Assembly: GCA_023263825.1 (NCBI GenBank)
Contig: JALQUJ010000010.1
Span: forward strand, 1 to 13,191
Reading direction: 5' to 3'
Source of the DNA: Porticoccus sp.
Lineage (GTDB): Bacteria > Pseudomonadota > Gammaproteobacteria > Pseudomonadales > Porticoccaceae
Length of the DNA stretch: 13,191 nt
Shown here: positions 10,391 to 13,191 of the stretch, in pieces
Numbering within the stretch: position 1 is the stretch's first letter
Layout: each line of letters opens with the position of its first letter
Translations under genes and position numbers: made by a program
Notes under the pieces: generated by a model
Databases searched by the model: none
Seen by the model: only the letters and a program-made list of their open reading frames with translations
Told to the model about the DNA's origin: nothing

Positions 10391-10399
10391 ATTATAACA
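10391..10399 (-). promoter_or_regulatory. Extended -10 promoter for yeaC-DUF2797(-pepN)
   Basis: The minus strand reads TGTTATAAT, a perfect TGn plus TATAAT extended -10 element. No good -35 is present at 17 nt (best is TTCATA at 15 nt spacing), as usual for extended -10 promoters. It lies in the 132-nt gap after glpG and would give a leader of about 75 nt before yeaC. Confidence 0.55.
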
Positions 10400-10441
10400 C
10401 TACCAAGCTTATATGAAGCTACTACTTGGATAGCTATCAAC

Positions 10442-11317
10442 CTATGAAGCTGACTCCCTGGGCTCGCTATAGCCCGCCCAACCGCCAAGGATCATCCCTG
10501 TGACCAAACCTACCGCATGGGCAGCATTGGCAATACTGCCAGACATCAATAAATCAATAATGCCACTCATTCCCAGTAACAGCCAAAACAACATAAAGCC
10601 AAGTAAACCTGGTGGTATAGCTAACTGGGGCCTGGGAGAAACCTTATGCCGTATCCAAACATAGCCCAATAACCCATAAACAACACCAGACATCCCTCCA
10701 AACAAGGAGGGCCCACCCCATAAGTATTGCCCCAAATTTGAGGCCACTGCCATCAGTAAGACCATCACTAAGGTATGAACACTCCCAGTTAAGGGTTCGA
10801 TTCTTCGCCCCAATTCCCAAGTCCATAACCCGTTAAAAACAAGATGAAAAAGCCCGAAGTGTAAAAAAACTGGGGTCACTAAACGCCAATATTCTCCATT
10901 CGACATCGCATTAGGTGCTGTATCAAAGCGAGGTGTATTCCCTACAAGGGTAAAATCTTGAAATGTAAACCAATGAATCAAGGGTAGCGCCCACTCCACC
11001 AAAGCTGTACCCAAGATACTCAACACCAATAGAACCCCTATTACTGGCATTCTATAAAGTTGCTGTTGCAGACTTTGGTTACCTAGAAAACTAGATTGAT
11101 TTTGCTTTAATTTTTCCTGATACACCTGGATTTTCTCCAGGATTTTCAATACATCTGGAACCTGATCAGAAAATTCGACCCATAATTCCACGCATGTCTC
11201 AGTACGGTGAATACGGTAAGAAAGGTTTTGAGCATTTAACTCAGAAAGCAAGATGCCAAGATCAAAGTCATTAGAAATTTCTGCTACCAGGGTCCATTCA
11301 GGTGATTCATCACTCAT
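10442..11317 (-). CDS. glpG: GlpG-type rhomboid intramembrane serine protease
   Basis: 291 residues, laid out like GlpG: a soluble N-terminal domain (1-85) and a six-helix membrane core beginning about residue 90. The catalytic serine is S210 in GGMSGVVYG (GxSG), the catalytic histidine is H267 in NAAHAVG, and the oxyanion/support residues are H158 and N162 in HFGLFHLVFN. The WR motif of the L1 loop region (EYWRLVTPVFLH, 142-153) is also present. It therefore looks active and would cleave transmembrane segments of membrane proteins. The start ATG has AAGG about 11 nt upstream, a little distant. The gene follows nadK by 44 nt in the same direction and is probably co-transcribed with it. Physiological substrates cannot be read from the sequence. 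Confidence 0.93.
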   Translation of the reverse strand: MSDESPEWTLVAEISNDFDLGILLSELNAQNLSYRIHRTETCVELWVEFSDQVPDVLKILEKIQVYQEKLKQNQSSFLGNQSLQQQLYRMPVIGVLLVLSILGTALVEWALPLIHWFTFQDFTLVGNTPRFDTAPNAMSNGEYWRLVTPVFLHFGLFHLVFNGLWTWELGRRIEPLTGSVHTLVMVLLMAVASNLGQYLWGGPSLFGGMSGVVYGLLGYVWIRHKVSPRPQLAIPPGLLGFMLFWLLLGMSGIIDLLMSGSIANAAHAVGLVTGMILGGWAGYSEPRESAS

Positions 11318-11361
11318 GCTTTAGAAAGCCTTCTAGCAATTACTGCTTAAGACAATACCGA

Positions 11362-12258
11362 TTAACGGTTTCGATTACTGGAGTCCTGTCGACTACCCCA
11401 ACCCAACTTAGTTCGACAGGTCTCATAAAAATTATGTTCTACGGGGTGAATTAATTTGAGAGGCTGTGATTTTTTATGAATACGAATAACATCGCCAGGC
11501 TCTGGTTGAAGGTCATTCTGACCATCACAGGTCACCATGGGGTCCAATTCATCACGGGATGCAACTCTTATTTCGATTTCACTATTTCCACCTACCGCAA
11601 GGGGCCTGCTCGACAGTGTATGAGGATTCATGGGCACCAAAACAATCGCATCCAGGTTAGGATGCATAATAGGCCCACCACCCGATAGCGCATAGGCAGT
11701 CGAGCCTGTGGGTGTAGAAACAATCAGCCCATCAGAGCGCTGACTGTAGACAAATTGATTATCAATATAGAGGTCAAACTCCATCATCCTGACGGATTTA
11801 CCTGGGTGTAATACCACATCATTTAATGCAATACCGGATGATATTTTTTGCCCATCCCGGTAAAGCGAGGCCTCCAGAAGAAAGCGATTAGAAGTAATAT
11901 AGTCGCCCGATAACACTCGACCAACCTCCTCTTCCATCTCACCCGGAAGAATATCGGTCAAAAATCCCAAACGACCACGGTTAACGCCAAGCAAAGGTAC
12001 ATTATGGTCGACCATATTTCTGCCTGAACTGAGCATGCTGCCATCCCCACCGACAACAATGACTAAATCCAGCTCCAAACTTAAATCGGTACAACTAAAG
12101 GTTGGCAAAAGATCATCGCCCATGAGTTCAGCAGTATGCGACTCTAACAGGACACTATAGCCGGCCTGTTCTAAAAAACTGGCAAGCCGCTTTAGCGAGT
12201 CAACAATTTCAGGTAATTGAATATTGGCGATAAGAGCTATTCGTTTAAAACCCGTCAT
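11362..12258 (-). CDS. nadK: NAD kinase
   Basis: 298 residues, the usual bacterial length. It phosphorylates NAD to NADP in the cytoplasm. The GGDG motif is at residues 70-73 in LVIVVGGDGSML with the catalytic aspartate D72. The NRGRLGFLTD segment is at 93-102, the nucleotide-binding LNDVVLHP at 145-152, and the glycine-rich STPTGSTAYALSGGGP at 181-196, followed by the conserved VPMNPHTLSSRPL. All match the E. coli enzyme order. The start at 12258 is chosen because the protein then begins MTGFKRIALIAN at the expected distance from GGDG; a TTG at 12315 in the same frame would add 19 residues without homology-like features. The start has only a weak Shine-Dalgarno: AGGG lies about 12 nt upstream, in the loop of a small CTCAA/TTGAG stem. 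Confidence 0.97.
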   Translation of the reverse strand: MTGFKRIALIANIQLPEIVDSLKRLASFLEQAGYSVLLESHTAELMGDDLLPTFSCTDLSLELDLVIVVGGDGSMLSSGRNMVDHNVPLLGVNRGRLGFLTDILPGEMEEEVGRVLSGDYITSNRFLLEASLYRDGQKISSGIALNDVVLHPGKSVRMMEFDLYIDNQFVYSQRSDGLIVSTPTGSTAYALSGGGPIMHPNLDAIVLVPMNPHTLSSRPLAVGGNSEIEIRVASRDELDPMVTCDGQNDLQPEPGDVIRIHKKSQPLKLIHPVEHNFYETCRTKLGWGSRQDSSNRNR

Positions 12259-12345
12259 ATATATGCTCAACCCTAATTTGAGTCCTTCCGGCCCCTGACC
12301 TGAGCGCAACTTCAAAAGAAGTATTACCCAGACAATCTACCGGTG

Positions 12346-12351
12346 ATTATA
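12346..12351 (-). promoter_or_regulatory. Probable nadK -10 element
   Basis: A perfect TATAAT on the minus strand, 87 nt before the nadK start codon. No recognisable -35 lies at 16-18 nt, so the promoter is weak or needs an activator. Confidence 0.35.
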
Positions 12352-12524
12352 CACACCCAGAAAAACTCGGCACGGAAAGAAACATTCAAGGCGTATCACT
12401 CCATAACAGTAGCTAGATAATAAAACTTTGGGTCAAAACAAGGTGCCCTAAAAAAATGTACTAAAGTATTTTTTGAAGATGACCCAGCAAAATTTAGGTA
12501 ATATTTTTAGGCTTAATTTTGGCG
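12352..12524. other. Intergenic region with imperfect inverted repeat
   Basis: There is no gene between the nadK promoter and the tRNA terminator. GGGTCA (12430-12435) and TGACCC (12480-12485) are 6-bp inverted arms. They enclose an AT-rich, nearly symmetric core, AAAAAATGTACT-AA-AGTATTTTTT (12451-12474). Nothing else stands out. Confidence 0.4.
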
Positions 12525-12553
12525 AAAAAAAGCCCCTAGAAACAGGAGCTTTT
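12525..12553 (-). terminator. Rho-independent terminator of the tRNA operon
   Basis: On the minus strand AAGCTCCT-GTTTCT-AGGGGCTT forms an 8-bp stem (one G-T pair) ending in a run of seven T. It begins 9 nt after the encoded CCA of tRNA-Asp. Confidence 0.9.
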
Positions 12554-12561
12554 AGATGTAA

Positions 12562-12638
12562 TGGCGGACCGGACGGGATTCGAACCCGCGACCTCCGGCG
12601 TGACAGGCCGGCATTCTAACCAGCTGAACTACCGGTCC
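12562..12638 (-). tRNA. tRNA-Asp (anticodon GTC)
   Basis: 77 nt with an encoded CCA end. Acceptor stem GGACCGG pairs with CCGGTCC, discriminator G. The D-arm begins TAGTTCAG, the anticodon arm is CCGGC-CTGTCAC-GCCGG with anticodon GTC, and the T-arm is GCGGG-TTCGAAT-CCCGT. It closely follows the E. coli tRNA-Asp pattern and is second in a two-tRNA operon. Confidence 0.97.
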
Positions 12639-12658
12639 GCATGCTCTTTCTTTGGGCC

Positions 12659-12693
12659 ATTCTTTTTCTTAAGAATTACGCTCTAAAAAGAAT
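12659..12693 (-). repeat. Inverted repeat in the tRNA-Val/tRNA-Asp spacer
   Basis: ATTCTTTTT and AAAAAGAAT are perfect 9-bp inverted arms around a 17-nt AT-rich interior. The 5' arm begins at the last A of the tRNA-Val CCA, so the precursor would fold into a hairpin directly after tRNA-Val. It is probably relevant to processing. Confidence 0.6.
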
Positions 12694-12768
12694 GGTGGGT
12701 GGTATAGGAGTCGAACCTATGACCTACGCCTTGTAAGGGCGCCGCTCTACCAACTGAGCTAACCACCC
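12693..12768 (-). tRNA. tRNA-Val (anticodon TAC)
   Basis: 76 nt with an encoded CCA end. The 5' end is GGGTGGTTAGCTCAGTTGG and pairs with CCACCC before ACCA. The anticodon arm is GCGCC-CTTACAA-GGCGT with anticodon TAC, and the T-arm is ATAGG-TTCGACT-CCTAT. First gene of the tRNA operon. Confidence 0.97.
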
Positions 12769-12785
12769 CTTGGAAAGAGACGCGC

Positions 12786-12813
12786 ATTCTACCGGATTAT
12801 CTCCCGGTGTCAA
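12786..12813 (-). promoter_or_regulatory. Sigma70 promoter of the tRNA operon
   Basis: On the minus strand a perfect -35 TTGACA (12813-12808) is followed after 16 nt by TAGAAT (12791-12786, 5 of 6). The next bases, GCGCGTCTC, form a GC-rich discriminator typical of stringently controlled stable RNA promoters. The start would be near 12779, about 11 nt ahead of tRNA-Val. Confidence 0.85.
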
Positions 12814-12892
12814 ACATTTCAACGACTCATTTTCTATACATATGTCAGCCATCAAATTAAGATACACACCCAGCCAAATCACTGAGAATCAC

Positions 12893-13191
12893 ATGGAAAT
12901 TTTTAAAAAATTTACCTTCGAAGCTGCACATTTTTTACCCAATGTACCGACAGATCATAAGTGTCGTAGGCTACATGGACACTCCTATCATGTCGTTATC
13001 TATTTAGAAGGCCCTATCGGTGATGAAAGTGGTTGGGTAATGGACTTTGGCGAACTTAAAAAGCATTTCAAGCCGGTCTACAACCGACTGGATCACCGCT
13101 TCCTAAATGATATCGAAGGTCTGGAAAACCCGACCAGTGAGAATTTGGCCAGGTGGATATGGAATGAACTAAAGCCTACCCTTTCTTTGCT
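12893..13191 (+). CDS. queD: 6-carboxy-5,6,7,8-tetrahydropterin synthase QueD (3' end missing)
   Basis: The first 99 residues of a protein normally about 120 long; the frame is open at the window end. QueD converts dihydroneopterin triphosphate to 6-carboxytetrahydropterin in the queuosine/7-deazaguanine pathway. FTFEAAHFLP holds the first zinc histidine (H13), and DHKCRRLHGHSYHV holds the catalytic C24 and zinc ligands H28 and H30. GWVMDFGELK and LDHRFLNDIEGLENPTSEN follow as in E. coli QueD. ATG 12893 gives the standard N-terminus. An in-frame ATG at 12842 would add 17 residues with no family match, and a TATACA (12835-12840) that could be a -10 lies just before it, so the later start is favoured. 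The Shine-Dalgarno (TGAGAA) is weak. The gene is transcribed divergently from the tRNA operon across about 120 nt. Confidence 0.95.
   Translation, partial: MEIFKKFTFEAAHFLPNVPTDHKCRRLHGHSYHVVIYLEGPIGDESGWVMDFGELKKHFKPVYNRLDHRFLNDIEGLENPTSENLARWIWNELKPTLSL

Noticed and set aside
12259..12315. N-terminal extension of NAD kinase from a TTG codon
   Set aside because: The 19 extra residues have no family resemblance, and ATG 12258 puts GGDG at the usual position.
12562..12768. tRNA genes as an integration site for a mobile element
   Set aside because: No integrase gene, no duplicated tRNA 3' end and no shift in gene content is visible on either side.

Overview
The window looks like a chromosomal segment of a gammaproteobacterium. 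The protein set (NAD kinase, GlpG-type rhomboid, YeaC/DUF1315, DUF2797 and PepN on one strand) has the gene order I remember from Pseudomonas and its relatives. Base composition is moderate to AT-rich in the intergenic gaps. I cannot place it to genus. A marine or host-associated Cellvibrionales/Oceanospirillales-type bacterium would fit, but that is inference. One clearly decayed gene sits among intact ones, which hints at some gene loss.

Left part (1-5184, + strand): the distal end of a Bat (MoxR/VWA) operon. It holds the C-terminal part of a DUF4381 membrane protein, then BatA (VWA), a BatB-BatC fusion (VWA plus TPR plus a long Q/S/E/D-rich linker), and BatD. The coding regions overlap by 1-14 nt, so the genes are almost certainly co-transcribed and translationally coupled. 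The MoxR ATPase and DUF58 genes expected upstream lie outside the window. The proteins should form a membrane complex with VWA and TPR domains exposed for protein-protein contacts.

Middle (5185-6424): an orphan ParA-family ATPase gene broken by three lesions (a 2-nt loss inside the Walker A motif, one nonsense codon, a 1-nt loss). Next comes a 249-bp gap rich in inverted repeats. On the minus strand this gap contains, in correct order and spacing, a perfect FNR/ANR box (TTGAT-N4-ATCAA), a weak -10, about 110 nt of hairpin-forming sequence, and a strong Rho-independent terminator. I read this as a candidate oxygen-responsive small RNA lying in the 3' region of pepN. It is the most interesting observation here.

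Right part (6425-12258, - strand): the gene order in transcription is nadK, glpG-type rhomboid protease, yeaC (DUF1315), DUF2797 zinc protein, pepN. An additional promoter probably lies ahead of yeaC. The yeaC and DUF2797 genes are 3 nt apart. nadK has its own -10 upstream.

Far right (12525-13191): a tRNA-Val(TAC)/tRNA-Asp(GTC) operon on the - strand, with a near-consensus sigma70 promoter, a spacer hairpin and a terminator. Divergent from it is queD (queuosine precursor synthesis), cut off by the window end.
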